DNA of 9,599 nt, taken from positions 1 through 9,599 of the forward strand of contig JAPHUG010000489.1 of NCBI GenBank assembly GCA_026197195.1, written 5' to 3'. A model generated the notes under the pieces. It did not search any database, had not been told where the DNA came from, and worked only from the letters and a program-made list of their open reading frames with translations. This DNA comes from Sedimenticola sp. GTDB lineage: Bacteria > Pseudomonadota > Gammaproteobacteria > Chromatiales > Chromatiaceae. Every line of letters starts with the position of its first letter. The first letter of the stretch is position 1. This document shows, piece after piece, positions 1 through 6,551 of this stretch. The translations under genes were made by a program, and so were the position numbers.

Positions 1-762
1 CTCAGCACCGTGGCCCATATTCAGGAGTCCCGTGGTTACTCCCGCATTCAGCGTGTTGATGGGGTACGAACGGTGACGATCCAGGGTGACCTGGACACCC
101 GCATCGCCAATGCACGGGAAGTGATCAACCATACCAGCGCCAACTTCCTGCCTGAGCTGCTGTCCCGTTACCCCGGGATTGAGGTCGCGGTGGAAGGCGA
201 ATCCAAGGAGAGCGCAAAGACCGGCAGCTCCATGTTGCGTGGTTTCAGTATCGGGCTTGTCGGTATCTTTATCCTGCTCAGCTTCCAGTTCCGCAGCTAC
301 GTCGAGCCCCTGATAGTGATGGCCATCATCCCACTGGCCCTGATTGGTGTCATCTGGGGTCATCTCCTGATGGGACTCAGCCTGACCATGCCCGGCATTA
401 TCGGTTTCACCTCACTGGCGGGTATTGTAGTAAATGATTCCATCCTGCTGGTGGAGTTTCTCAAGCTTCGGGTCAAAGAGGGTTATCACATCGTAGAGGC
501 GGCCAAGATGGCCAGTCGCGACCGATTCAGGGCGGTACTCCTCACCTCCATCACCACGATCGCAGGGCTCATTCCCCTGTTGCTGGAGAAGAGCATGCAG
601 GCACAGGTACTCGTCCCCCTCGCCACCAGTATTGTATTTGGTCTGCTGACCACCACCCTGCTGGTTCTCCTTGTCGTACCAGCGCTATTCAGCATCCTGC
701 ATGACTTGGGGATTTCTACGACCGCAAAAGAGCTGGCTGCGCTTGAGGGGGAAGAGGCCTGA
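1..762 (+). CDS. RND efflux permease, C-terminal quarter (partial)
   Basis: Inner-membrane, proton-driven pump subunit of the AcrB/COG0841 type, which would work with a periplasmic adaptor and an outer-membrane channel. The frame is open from base 1, so the GTG at 10 is only an internal codon. About 253 residues remain of a family length near 1030. Visible are the end of the second porter domain (about residues 1-75) and then five hydrophobic segments matching TM8-TM12, including GIVVNDSILLVEF in TM10 and LTSITTIAGLIPLLLEK in TM11. AcrB has AKNAIL where this protein has VNDSIL, so the TM10 lysine is replaced by Asn. The family shows such variation, and the substrate cannot be read from this part. 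The stop is followed by a 118-base gap with no clear terminator. Any adaptor gene would lie upstream, outside the window. Confidence 0.93.
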   Translation, partial: LSTVAHIQESRGYSRIQRVDGVRTVTIQGDLDTRIANAREVINHTSANFLPELLSRYPGIEVAVEGESKESAKTGSSMLRGFSIGLVGIFILLSFQFRSYVEPLIVMAIIPLALIGVIWGHLLMGLSLTMPGIIGFTSLAGIVVNDSILLVEFLKLRVKEGYHIVEAAKMASRDRFRAVLLTSITTIAGLIPLLLEKSMQAQVLVPLATSIVFGLLTTTLLVLLVVPALFSILHDLGISTTAKELAALEGEEA

Positions 763-823
763 TCAATCCTGCGACTGATTGTCTATATTCACGACGACAA
801 CAGAAGAATGGACTTCCACAAAC

Positions 824-837
824 GTACTGGTTAGTAC
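824..837. promoter_or_regulatory. Perfect inverted repeat, possible operator
   Basis: GTACT-GGTT-AGTAC is a perfect 5-base inverted repeat with a 4-base spacer. It lies 44 bases upstream of the methyltransferase ATG, inside the 118-base gap after the RND gene. It loosely recalls the GTACTAGTT half of TrpR-type operators but is shorter. No convincing -35/-10 pair was found around it. It could equally be a small RNA hairpin or chance. Confidence 0.2.
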
Positions 838-866
838 AAACTTAGGTAAAGCGGATATTCTATTCT

Positions 867-870
867 GGAG
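867..870 (+). promoter_or_regulatory. Ribosome binding site for the methyltransferase
   Basis: GGAG lies 10 bases before the ATG at 881. This favours 881 over the in-frame TTG at 779, whose extra 34 residues do not look like the family's N-terminus. Confidence 0.55.
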
Positions 871-880
871 TTTTACCGAT

Positions 881-1705
881 ATGAAAGTAACTTGGGAATC
901 GGCTGATGCCTATGAACTCTATATGGGTCGCTGGAGTCGCCTCATCGCAGGGCAATTCCTGGAATGGCTAGAACCCGAGGAGGGGCTTAGATGGCTGGAC
1001 GTTGGTATCGGCACCGGCACCTTGAGCGACCTGATACTCAATCACTACAAGCCTGCTGAACTGATTGCGGTTGACCAGTCGGAAAGCTTTATTAAAACCG
1101 CACAGATGCGATTACGCAAAGATGTTCAACTGCAGGTGGGTAATGCCATGGCACTACCCGTCGATGATAATGCGGTGGATATCTGTGTCTCCGGGCTCCT
1201 GCTCAATCTTCCGCCCGAACCGGATAAAGTCCTTAGCGAGATGGTTCGCGTCACGGCTGAAAACGGCACTATAGCGGCCTATGTCTGGGACTACTCCGGC
1301 GGCATGGAGATGCTCAACTATTTCTGGGAAGCCGCCGTTGAACTGAACCTGATGGCGGATGTGATGCATGAAGGCAAACGCTATGATGACTGCAACAAGC
1401 CCGCGCTCAGAGAGCTGTTCACTACTGCCGGCCTGAATGATATTGCCGTCACCTCCATTGAGATCGTGCAGCAATTCCCCGACTTCGACCAATTCTGGGC
1501 CCCGTTCCAGGCCGGACAGGGAACCGCACCCACCTATCTCCTTTCACAGAAAGAGTCTGAACAGAGTGCCCTGCGGGATCTGCTGAAGACGCGCCTGCCC
1601 ATTGCGACAGATGGCTCGATAAAACTCCGCGCGCGGGCCTGGGCCATTAAAGGCAAGGTATCAGACAAACAGCTAACAACCGAAGACAATGAGCCAGCTG
1701 ATTGA
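881..1705 (+). CDS. Class I SAM-dependent methyltransferase
   Basis: A soluble Rossmann-fold methyltransferase of 274 residues, Methyltransf_11/25 type, that would transfer a methyl group from S-adenosylmethionine to an unknown acceptor. Motif I is LDVGIGTGTLS at about residues 39-49. The acidic end of beta-2 is D65 in AVDQSE. The motif III region is NAMALP (88-93), with Asn where many relatives have Asp, followed by SGLLLNLPP at about 104-112. The opening YMGRWSRLIAGQFLEWL and the later AAYVWDYSGGMEML are typical of an uncharacterised proteobacterial group that I recognise by sequence style only. The ATG at 881 has a GGAG; a TTG at 779 is in frame but less likely. The last 17 bases overlap the cupin gene, so the two are probably cotranscribed and translationally coupled. 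Substrate unknown. Confidence 0.88.
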   Translation: MKVTWESADAYELYMGRWSRLIAGQFLEWLEPEEGLRWLDVGIGTGTLSDLILNHYKPAELIAVDQSESFIKTAQMRLRKDVQLQVGNAMALPVDDNAVDICVSGLLLNLPPEPDKVLSEMVRVTAENGTIAAYVWDYSGGMEMLNYFWEAAVELNLMADVMHEGKRYDDCNKPALRELFTTAGLNDIAVTSIEIVQQFPDFDQFWAPFQAGQGTAPTYLLSQKESEQSALRDLLKTRLPIATDGSIKLRARAWAIKGKVSDKQLTTEDNEPAD

Positions 1706-2174
1706 TCAATCGCTCTATGACCAGTTGATACAGCGCGCGGCAGCATCGCCAAGGAGAAGGGCCCATCATAATCTGCATCAGAGCTATGACGAGCCCGTTC
1801 AACGCGTCTGCATTGGCCTTTTGAAAGGGACCTATGTACGACCTCACGCCCATACACAAACACATCAATGGGAGTTGATCCTCGGAGTGCAGGGTGAGAC
1901 CTGTCTGATCGTTTTTGATGAGGAGGGTCGTGTCAAACAGCGTCTGATCCTCTCTGAGCGAAACCACACGATGGGCATCGAGCTCTCACCCGGCACCTGG
2001 CATACCCTTTATCCGGTCGACAAACAATCGATCATCCTTGAGGTCAAACAGGGTCCTTTTAACCCGGAGGCGGCCTGCCATTTTGCCGATTGGGCACCGG
2101 AAGAGTCATCGCCGGATGTTCCCGCTTTCTTGCAATGGCTAACCCATGCTGAGACCGGTTCATCATTTTCGTAA
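1689..2174 (+). CDS. WbuC-family cupin-fold metalloprotein
   Basis: A 161-residue single-domain cupin matching the WbuC family in layout: an N-terminal helical part with RAHHNLH (24-30), then PVQRVCIGLLKGTYVRPHAH, WELILGVQG, a VFDEEGRV turn, SPGTWHTLYP and a final WAPEES. The likely metal ligands are H53, H55, E62 and H105, the usual cupin three-His-one-Glu set. WbuC proteins are best known from O-antigen and other surface-polysaccharide clusters, where their exact reaction is unsettled. No glycan genes are visible here. The ATG at 1689 lies inside the methyltransferase gene, 17 bases before that stop ends, with GAAG close upstream, which suggests coupled translation. I infer that the pair acts on related small molecules, but the sequence does not show which. 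Confidence 0.88.
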   Translation: MSQLIDQSLYDQLIQRAAASPRRRAHHNLHQSYDEPVQRVCIGLLKGTYVRPHAHTQTHQWELILGVQGETCLIVFDEEGRVKQRLILSERNHTMGIELSPGTWHTLYPVDKQSIILEVKQGPFNPEAACHFADWAPEESSPDVPAFLQWLTHAETGSSFS

Positions 2175-2192
2175 GCCGCTTCAGGCCTTCGC

Positions 2193-2220
2193 TTCACATC
2201 GGCCAGTTCCTTGCTATGCT
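2193..2220 (+). promoter_or_regulatory. Likely sigma-70 promoter for the NlpC/P60 gene
   Basis: TTCACA (5 of 6 matches to the -35 consensus) and TATGCT (4 of 6 to the -10) are separated by 16 bases in the 75-base gap between the cupin and lipoprotein genes. This places a start near 2227, about 23 bases before the ATG at 2250. Confidence 0.42.
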
Positions 2221-2249
2221 GATTGTAAGAGCATGAAAGGTAACCCAGA

Positions 2250-2741
2250 ATGATCAGACACATTACGTTGGCGCTGCTGGTCGCCCTTCTCGCGGCCTGT
2301 ACCACAACTGAGCGACGCACCCCCCATTCGCCCATTCGACAGGCTGATACCACAACACTAAACAGTGGTGAGCACGATCTGCTTGATACGCTCTACCAGC
2401 AACATCAGGAGTGGCAAGGGACCCCTTATCAGCTCGGTGGCCAGAGTAAACGGGGTATTGATTGCTCCGGATTTGTTCAGCTCACCTATCAGGACAAGCT
2501 GGGTGTTGCCCTGCCCCGAACAACGGAGCAACAGGCCCGATCAGGCCTAAATGTAAACCAGCGTGAATTGATAACCGGTGACTTGGTATTCTTCAGGATC
2601 AATGGCTATACCCGTCATGTCGGTATCTATCTGGACAATGATCGCTTCCTGCATGCCTCTAAGAGTCAAGGTGTCATGATCTCAGAGCTGGGAAATCCTT
2701 ACTGGCAATCGGCTTACTGGAAATCCAAACGGATTTTATAA
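2250..2741 (+). CDS. NlpC/P60-family lipoprotein, probable murein endopeptidase
   Basis: A 163-residue lipoprotein related to E. coli Spr/MepS and NlpC, expected to cut peptide cross-links or stems of peptidoglycan from the periplasmic side. The signal peptide (1-16) ends in the lipobox LLAAC, with C17 as the lipidated residue. T18 at +2 would not act as an Asp-type retention signal, so outer-membrane sorting is expected. A short polar linker precedes the catalytic domain (about 45-163). The catalytic cysteine is C72 in GIDCSGF, the histidine is H123 in TRHVGIY, and the third polar residue is H135 in FLHAS. AAAGG at 2236-2240 lies 9 bases before the ATG. Length and motif spacing are normal for the family. 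The gene is monocistronic or leads into the MOSC gene 35 bases downstream. Confidence 0.93.
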   Translation: MIRHITLALLVALLAACTTTERRTPHSPIRQADTTTLNSGEHDLLDTLYQQHQEWQGTPYQLGGQSKRGIDCSGFVQLTYQDKLGVALPRTTEQQARSGLNVNQRELITGDLVFFRINGYTRHVGIYLDNDRFLHASKSQGVMISELGNPYWQSAYWKSKRIL

Positions 2742-2776
2742 GCCGAACCAATAACCCCTGACGACTATCTGAACTT

Positions 2777-3490
2777 ATGAGTACGTTGATCTTAACGGGT
2801 GTCACCGCACCTCTCACACCTGATACCCACAGTGCTACTCACAGTGCCATCCATAAAAAACCCATTAAAGACCTGGTGCTATGCACAGAAGAGGGACTGC
2901 AGGGTGATCAGCAAGCTGATCAACGCCATCATGGCGGTTCCGAGCGTGCACTGCATTACTATCCCCAGGAGCACTTCGCCTACTGGAAAGGCTTCTGGCA
3001 AGCCCTGGGGTTAGCCCCCTCACCCACACTTTTTGAGCCAGGGGCATTCGGCGAAAACCTGTCTGATAGCGGGTTGATCGAAGAGCAGGTTCATATAGGC
3101 GATATCTTCACCCTGGGTGAAGCCGTGATCCAGGTCAGCCAACCTCGATCACCCTGCTTCAAACTGAACATACGATTTGGCTATGATCAGATGTCTTTGG
3201 TCATGCAAACCACGGGGAAGACAGGCTGGCTGTTTCGGGTCCTTCAGCCGGGTAACGTCAAACAAGGGGATAGCCTGAAACGACAACAGGTAGCACCGGC
3301 CGGGCTCAGTGTCAGAACCTGTCTGGATACACTCTACAACCAACCCTATAACGAGGGAAAATTACGGATTCTAGCCGACCACCCGTCTCTGTCAGAGGGG
3401 TGGCGACGACACGCTTCAAACTGGATCGCGCGAGGCATAGCTGATGATTGGAGCCGGAGACTGTTTAACCAGGCTGACCTCTCAGACTGA
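2777..3490 (+). CDS. MOSC-domain protein, YiiM-like
   Basis: A 237-residue cytosolic protein with a MOSC domain (about 30-170) followed by a helical 3-alpha domain (about 175-235), the layout of E. coli YiiM. YiiM-type proteins bind molybdenum cofactor and help reduce N-hydroxylated bases such as 6-N-hydroxylaminopurine. Family marks are GDQQADQRHHGG (43-54), ALHYYPQEHF, PGAFGENL (88-95) and SQPRSPCFKL (121-130), whose C127 is the expected molybdenum-ligating cysteine. WRRHASNWIARG near the C-terminus fits the 3-alpha domain. Residues 17-24 are a duplicated THSA encoded by a 12-base imperfect tandem repeat, which makes the N-terminal part slightly longer than usual. No good Shine-Dalgarno sequence precedes the ATG. 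The end overlaps the convergent gene on the other strand by 9 bases. Confidence 0.9.
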   Translation: MSTLILTGVTAPLTPDTHSATHSAIHKKPIKDLVLCTEEGLQGDQQADQRHHGGSERALHYYPQEHFAYWKGFWQALGLAPSPTLFEPGAFGENLSDSGLIEEQVHIGDIFTLGEAVIQVSQPRSPCFKLNIRFGYDQMSLVMQTTGKTGWLFRVLQPGNVKQGDSLKRQQVAPAGLSVRTCLDTLYNQPYNEGKLRILADHPSLSEGWRRHASNWIARGIADDWSRRLFNQADLSD

Positions 3491-3835
3491 ATCCAGTAAC
3501 GGGGCCACATCCCTAATCCACCCACAGGACTGACAGTCACACTGGGCTGTCTCATGATCATCACGCGACAGTTGATAACTGACATATTCGTAACCGAATG
3601 AGAGCAGTTTACTTAGCTCGCTGGATGAAGCCTGGTGTAGATTTTCTACCGACAGCCGGTCACTGTTGGACTGGCACTCCAAGACATAGAGGCAGTCATT
3701 ACACGCCTCTACCGTTTCATTGAACTGGTAATGTTGCTCACAGGCCTGCGCTTTCACCTCTTGTTCCATTAACAACCGCGGGTAACTCAAGGCCGCAATC
3801 ACCTGATCACGCACGCCATTAACTCGCTCAGACAT
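3482..3835 (-). CDS. Cysteine-rich protein of unknown function
   Basis: I do not recognise this 117-residue protein. It has no signal peptide or membrane segment and seven cysteines in two clusters: C32, then ACNDCLYVLEC (C45, C48, C54), and near the end CDCQSC (C99, C101, C104). The spacing suggests a zinc site or iron-sulfur cluster, which is inference only. The region between (about 58-95) is acidic, Ser-rich and probably helical. The ATG at 3835 is chosen because GGAG lies 9 bases before it. The frame stays open further upstream, but that part is antisense to the GFA gene and is not convincing. The gene diverges from the GFA gene across 234 bases and its stop overlaps the MOSC gene end. 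Confidence 0.68.
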   Translation of the reverse strand: MSERVNGVRDQVIAALSYPRLLMEQEVKAQACEQHYQFNETVEACNDCLYVLECQSNSDRLSVENLHQASSSELSKLLSFGYEYVSYQLSRDDHETAQCDCQSCGWIRDVAPLLDSV

Positions 3836-3844
3836 CGCGAAATA

Positions 3845-3848
3845 CTCC
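3845..3848 (-). promoter_or_regulatory. Ribosome binding site deciding the start at 3835
   Basis: Read on the minus strand, GGAG lies 9 bases before the ATG at 3835. This supports the 117-residue form over the much longer open frame that runs back across the GFA gene. Confidence 0.5.
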
Positions 3849-3861
3849 ACAACAACAGATA

Positions 3862-3889
3862 CGAATAAATCGTACCGATCACCTGTAAA
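3862..3889 (-). promoter_or_regulatory. Possible promoter for the cysteine-rich gene
   Basis: On the minus strand, TTTACA (3884-3889, 5 of 6 to the -35 consensus) is followed after 16 bases by TATTCG (3862-3867, 3 of 6 to the -10). The position fits a short leader before 3835. The -10 is weak. Confidence 0.27.
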
Positions 3890-3985
3890 GCCGGAGACGA
3901 ATGGAATGCCTGTCCCGAAACACTTTACAATTCTCACTAGGTTTCCATACAGTGGTAACTCTAGCACATGGCAATCAAAGCGGGA

Positions 3986-4014
3986 TTGATCTGGTACAGT
4001 TGCAGCAGTATTTG
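3986..4014 (+). promoter_or_regulatory. Possible promoter for the GFA-family gene
   Basis: TTGATC and TATTTG, 17 bases apart, match the sigma-70 consensus at 4 and 3 of 6 positions. They would give a leader of about 50 bases before the ATG at 4070. Nothing else with better fit was seen in the 234-base divergent gap (3836-4069). Confidence 0.27.
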
Positions 4015-4053
4015 TTTTCGTCTGAAAACCAGCAGCCCGGCCAGACAATCCCT

Positions 4054-4059
4054 GAGGAG
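4054..4059 (+). promoter_or_regulatory. Ribosome binding site for the GFA-family gene
   Basis: GAGGAG lies 10 bases before the ATG at 4070. This sets the start there rather than at the in-frame ATG at 3968, which would add 34 residues unlike the family. Confidence 0.65.
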
Positions 4060-4069
4060 CGGAAATAAC

Positions 4070-4423
4070 ATGAAAACCTATAACGGCAGCTGCCACTGTG
4101 GCGATATTCACTTCACCTTTGAGCATGACGATATCCACTCCGGCCTGCACTGCAACTGCTCCATCTGCAGGCGTAAAGGCGCTGTCATGTCCGACTTTAC
4201 CCTGGCCGCAAAAGAGCTTGTTATTGACGCCAAGCCAGGAGGTCTCGGGCTTTATCAATTTGGCAGCGGTGTCGCAAAGCACTATTTCTGTAAGCAGTGC
4301 GGCATCTATCCGTTCCATGAAACCCTGCGGATGCCCGGCCATTTCAGAATCAACCTCGGCTGTGTCGAAGAGGTGGATCCATTTACCTTGAACATCACCC
4401 TGTTTGATGGAAAAAGCCTTTGA
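4070..4423 (+). CDS. GFA-family zinc protein
   Basis: A 117-residue single-domain protein of the GFA family (glutathione-dependent formaldehyde-activating enzyme/centromere protein V fold), which binds two zinc ions. All seven canonical cysteines are present: C8 and C10 in GSCHCG, C28, C30 and C33 in HCNCSIC, and C74 and C77 in YFCKQCG. Gfa of Paracoccus was described as speeding the reaction of formaldehyde with glutathione, but most short family members have no proven reaction, so the formaldehyde link here is only by family name. The ATG has a GAGGAG 10 bases upstream. The gene stands alone, divergent from the cysteine-rich gene and convergent with the MATE gene. No glutathione-dependent formaldehyde dehydrogenase is near. 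Confidence 0.9.
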   Translation: MKTYNGSCHCGDIHFTFEHDDIHSGLHCNCSICRRKGAVMSDFTLAAKELVIDAKPGGLGLYQFGSGVAKHYFCKQCGIYPFHETLRMPGHFRINLGCVEEVDPFTLNITLFDGKSL

Positions 4424-4464
4424 CCCTGTGGCTCTCTTTAGCCGGGTGACTTAAGCCCCATAGC

Positions 4465-4517
4465 AAAACGGGATCATCCGTTGTGTCGTCAGGGATGACG
4501 CCTGTGCACCGTTTTTT
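4465..4517. terminator. Nested inverted repeats between convergent genes, possible terminator
   Basis: In the 159-base gap between the GFA and MATE stops, AAAACGG (4465-4471) can pair with CCGTTTT (4509-4515). This encloses a perfect hairpin CGTCA-GGGA-TGACG (4487-4500). An alternative stem AACGG/CCGTT (4467-4482) competes with it. A run of six T follows on the plus strand (4512-4517). On the minus strand the matching run is A, with four T from 4468 back to 4465. The inner stem is short and 11 bases from the T run, so this is not a classic terminator. Confidence 0.3.
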
Positions 4518-4582
4518 CTGTTCCAGGAAGACCCGAAAGCGCCTCCTCTACGCAGATTGAACAGACTCAATGGCTTTACGCC

Positions 4583-5941
4583 CTACAGATTGTGGGTTTC
4601 TGGCACTCTTCGGCTGAGCATGTAAAAACGCAGATTCAGCAGGATAGCCGCACCCGTTAACCCAACCACCAATCCTCCCCACAACCCTTGTGGCCCCAAT
4701 CCCCATGTAATCCCAACAAACCAGGCTACAGGAAAGCCCACTGCCCAATAGACCACGACGGTGATCACCATGGGGATCGCCGTATCTTTCAATCCCCGCA
4801 GCGCGCCCGATGCCGCCACCTGCAGTCCATCAGAAAATTGAAACAGCGCAGCGGCAAACAACAAAGATAGGGCCATGGCCGTAACCTCTGCATCTCCCGT
4901 ATAGAGTGCGACTATCTGGTTTGGAAATACCAGTAAAACCGTGGCTGACATCGCCATAATGGCACCTGACATCAATACACCCAGCCAGCCCCGCGTTACA
5001 GCCAGCCGCCTGTCACCCGCACCTGCGGCATGACCCACACGAATAGTGATCGCCTGCGCAATACTCAACGGCAGCATAAACATCAGGCCCGCATAGTTGA
5101 CCGCAATCTGATGCGCGGCCATCTCCACCTTACCCAGTGTACCCATCAACACCGCCACAGCACTGAACATACCCACCTCCATGATGATGGCAACCGCTAT
5201 CGGTAAGCCCAGTTTGAGAATACGCCACATCTCTCTGGGATGAGGAGGATGATATCGATTAAAGAGTGCCAGAGCGGTAAAACGCTGGGCATACCGGAGA
5301 TAACCAAACATCATCGCAGCACCCAGCCAAAGGCCGATCGCCGTTGACAGGGCCGCACCCGTCGCGCCCATGGCGGGGAAGCCTCCGTTTCCAAACATAA
5401 ACAGATAATTACCCAGAATATTCAGCGGCAGCAGTAGAAACTGAACCAACATAACCGGTTTGGTATTACTTAGCCCTTCGTTCAGATAACGCGGGGCAAG
5501 ATAGAGACAGAGCCCAGGCATTCCCCAGGCACTCATTTCAAGATATTCACGCGCCAACGGCGCAATCTCCGGATCCACGTCCAGTAATGGGAGTAGCGCC
5601 GCAAGCCCATAGGTTATAGGCACCGCGAGGATACCCACCAGAATGGCCACCCAGAGCCCCTGGTGAAACTCGCCCGCAATGGCCGCATCATTGCCTGCCC
5701 CATTAAGATGAGCCACCAGCGGCGAGATCGCCATAACCGCGCCAATACAACCCAGCAGCATCAACGCCCAAAGGGATGAGCCCAGCCCGACCGCAGCCAG
5801 CTCTGCTGCCCCCATGCGGCCCGCCATGACAGTGTCAATAAAGCCCATACCCACTTGTAACAGCTGTGCCACCACTAGCGGCCCGGCCAGCAGCAGGGTC
5901 GCCTTACTCTCTTTTTTCCATAACAGCCAGGGCAGGGACAT
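4583..5941 (-). CDS. norM: NorM-type MATE multidrug exporter
   Basis: A 452-residue inner-membrane antiporter with about twelve hydrophobic segments in two halves, exporting cationic or amphipathic compounds in exchange for Na+ or H+. Starting at the ATG at 5941, the residues known to matter in Vibrio cholerae NorM fall on the same numbers: D36 in GFIDTVMAGR, E255 in IIMEVGMF and D371 in QFSDGLQ. This supports that start. A GTG at 6013 is in frame but would add 24 residues before the usual N-terminus and lacks a ribosome site. The second half contains the typical MAAHQIAVNYAGLMFMLPL. The gene is divergent from the ArsN2-like gene, with 90 bases between starts, so shared control is possible. 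The symbol is given by type; the substrate is not known. Confidence 0.93.
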   Translation of the reverse strand: MSLPWLLWKKESKATLLLAGPLVVAQLLQVGMGFIDTVMAGRMGAAELAAVGLGSSLWALMLLGCIGAVMAISPLVAHLNGAGNDAAIAGEFHQGLWVAILVGILAVPITYGLAALLPLLDVDPEIAPLAREYLEMSAWGMPGLCLYLAPRYLNEGLSNTKPVMLVQFLLLPLNILGNYLFMFGNGGFPAMGATGAALSTAIGLWLGAAMMFGYLRYAQRFTALALFNRYHPPHPREMWRILKLGLPIAVAIIMEVGMFSAVAVLMGTLGKVEMAAHQIAVNYAGLMFMLPLSIAQAITIRVGHAAGAGDRRLAVTRGWLGVLMSGAIMAMSATVLLVFPNQIVALYTGDAEVTAMALSLLFAAALFQFSDGLQVAASGALRGLKDTAIPMVITVVVYWAVGFPVAWFVGITWGLGPQGLWGGLVVGLTGAAILLNLRFYMLSRRVPETHNL

Positions 5942-6031
5942 GGTGCAAATAACTCTTGGGATCAATCCGGGATAAGTGCCGATTCCATACAAATAGGCTA
6001 CTATCCCAAACACGATTGACAGGATTTAAAG

Positions 6032-6463
6032 ATGAAGATTATACCTGCCCAAGATGTCGCGCAGATCAAACAACTGCTCGCATCCGTCGATTTACCGACC
6101 GATGATATTGACGAGGGCTCTTCTGCCTGTTTCTATTTTATCGAAAACCAATCTGAAACGGTTGCGCTGATTGGTCTGGAGTGCTTTGACCATGAAGCAC
6201 TGGTACGTTCGCTGATGGTCAAACCTGACTATCGGGCGCAGGGACTGGGCCGCCAGTTAGTCAAGTATATAGAGCAGAAAGCCCATCAACTGGGGATCAC
6301 GCATCTCTACCTGCTGACGACCACGGCAAGCCCTTTCTTTGAACAACTGGGCTTTCAGATCATCGAACGAAAACAGACACCTGAAACGATCAGGAGGACA
6401 GAGGAGTTTTCTCATATCTGCCCGGCAAACGCCACCCTTATGCGTAAGCGACTGAATGGCTAG
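6032..6463 (+). CDS. GNAT N-acetyltransferase, ArsN2-like
   Basis: A 143-residue single-domain acetyl-CoA-dependent acetyltransferase. The acetyl-CoA loop is YRAQGLG (67-73), with R68, G71 and G73 fitting Q/R-x-x-G-x-G/A. The preceding beta-4 is RSLMVKPDY, and the C-terminal half has LYLLTTTASPFFEQLGF (92-108). The stretch EEFSHICPANATLMRK (124-139), with its CPA-type turn, is what I recognise from ArsN2 proteins, the acetyltransferases found in some arsenic operons. The related ArsN1 acetylates the arsenical arsinothricin; the ArsN2 substrate is less clear. No arsR, arsC or arsenite pump gene is in the window, so an arsenic role is inferred from family alone. AGGA lies 7 bases before the ATG. 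Its start faces the MATE gene. Confidence 0.78.
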   Translation: MKIIPAQDVAQIKQLLASVDLPTDDIDEGSSACFYFIENQSETVALIGLECFDHEALVRSLMVKPDYRAQGLGRQLVKYIEQKAHQLGITHLYLLTTTASPFFEQLGFQIIERKQTPETIRRTEEFSHICPANATLMRKRLNG

Positions 6464-6551
6464 CCCTGCTGTGGTATTAAGGAAGGGATTCTCAACTACG
6501 CTTTAACCAATAAGCGATTGACTGACTTTAGTTGCAGAAGAAATAAACACC

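Noticed and set aside
763..785. Hairpin CAATC/GATTG just after the RND stop as a terminator
   Set aside because: Five-base stem with an 8-base loop and no T run.
779..880. TTG start for the methyltransferase
   Set aside because: The 34 extra residues are unlike the family start, and GGAG lies before the ATG at 881.
1154..1492. 112-codon minus-strand frame inside the methyltransferase gene
   Set aside because: Shadow of a well-supported gene, with no family resemblance.
2009..2353. 114-codon minus-strand frame across the cupin and lipoprotein genes
   Set aside because: Antisense to two well-supported genes and to the promoter between them.
3525..3540. Small palindrome GACTG-A-CAGTC near the end of the cysteine-rich gene as a terminator for the MOSC gene
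   Set aside because: One-base loop, no T run, and inside coding sequence.
3968..4069. In-frame upstream ATG extending the GFA protein by 34 residues
   Set aside because: The family starts right at the first C-x-C motif, and GAGGAG points to the ATG at 4070.
3836..4342. Minus-strand frame that extends the cysteine-rich gene backwards across the GFA gene to a 286-residue product
   Set aside because: It is antisense to a clear GFA gene, the extra part looks like no protein family, and a good ribosome site sits before the internal ATG at 3835.
5942..6013. GTG start at 6013 for the MATE gene
   Set aside because: It lacks a ribosome site and shifts the conserved D36/E255/D371 numbering; the ATG at 5941 fits the family.
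6464..6551. Promoter for the DUF1285 gene using TTGACT
   Set aside because: With normal spacing the -10 would be AAATAA, a poor match overlapping the translation start region.
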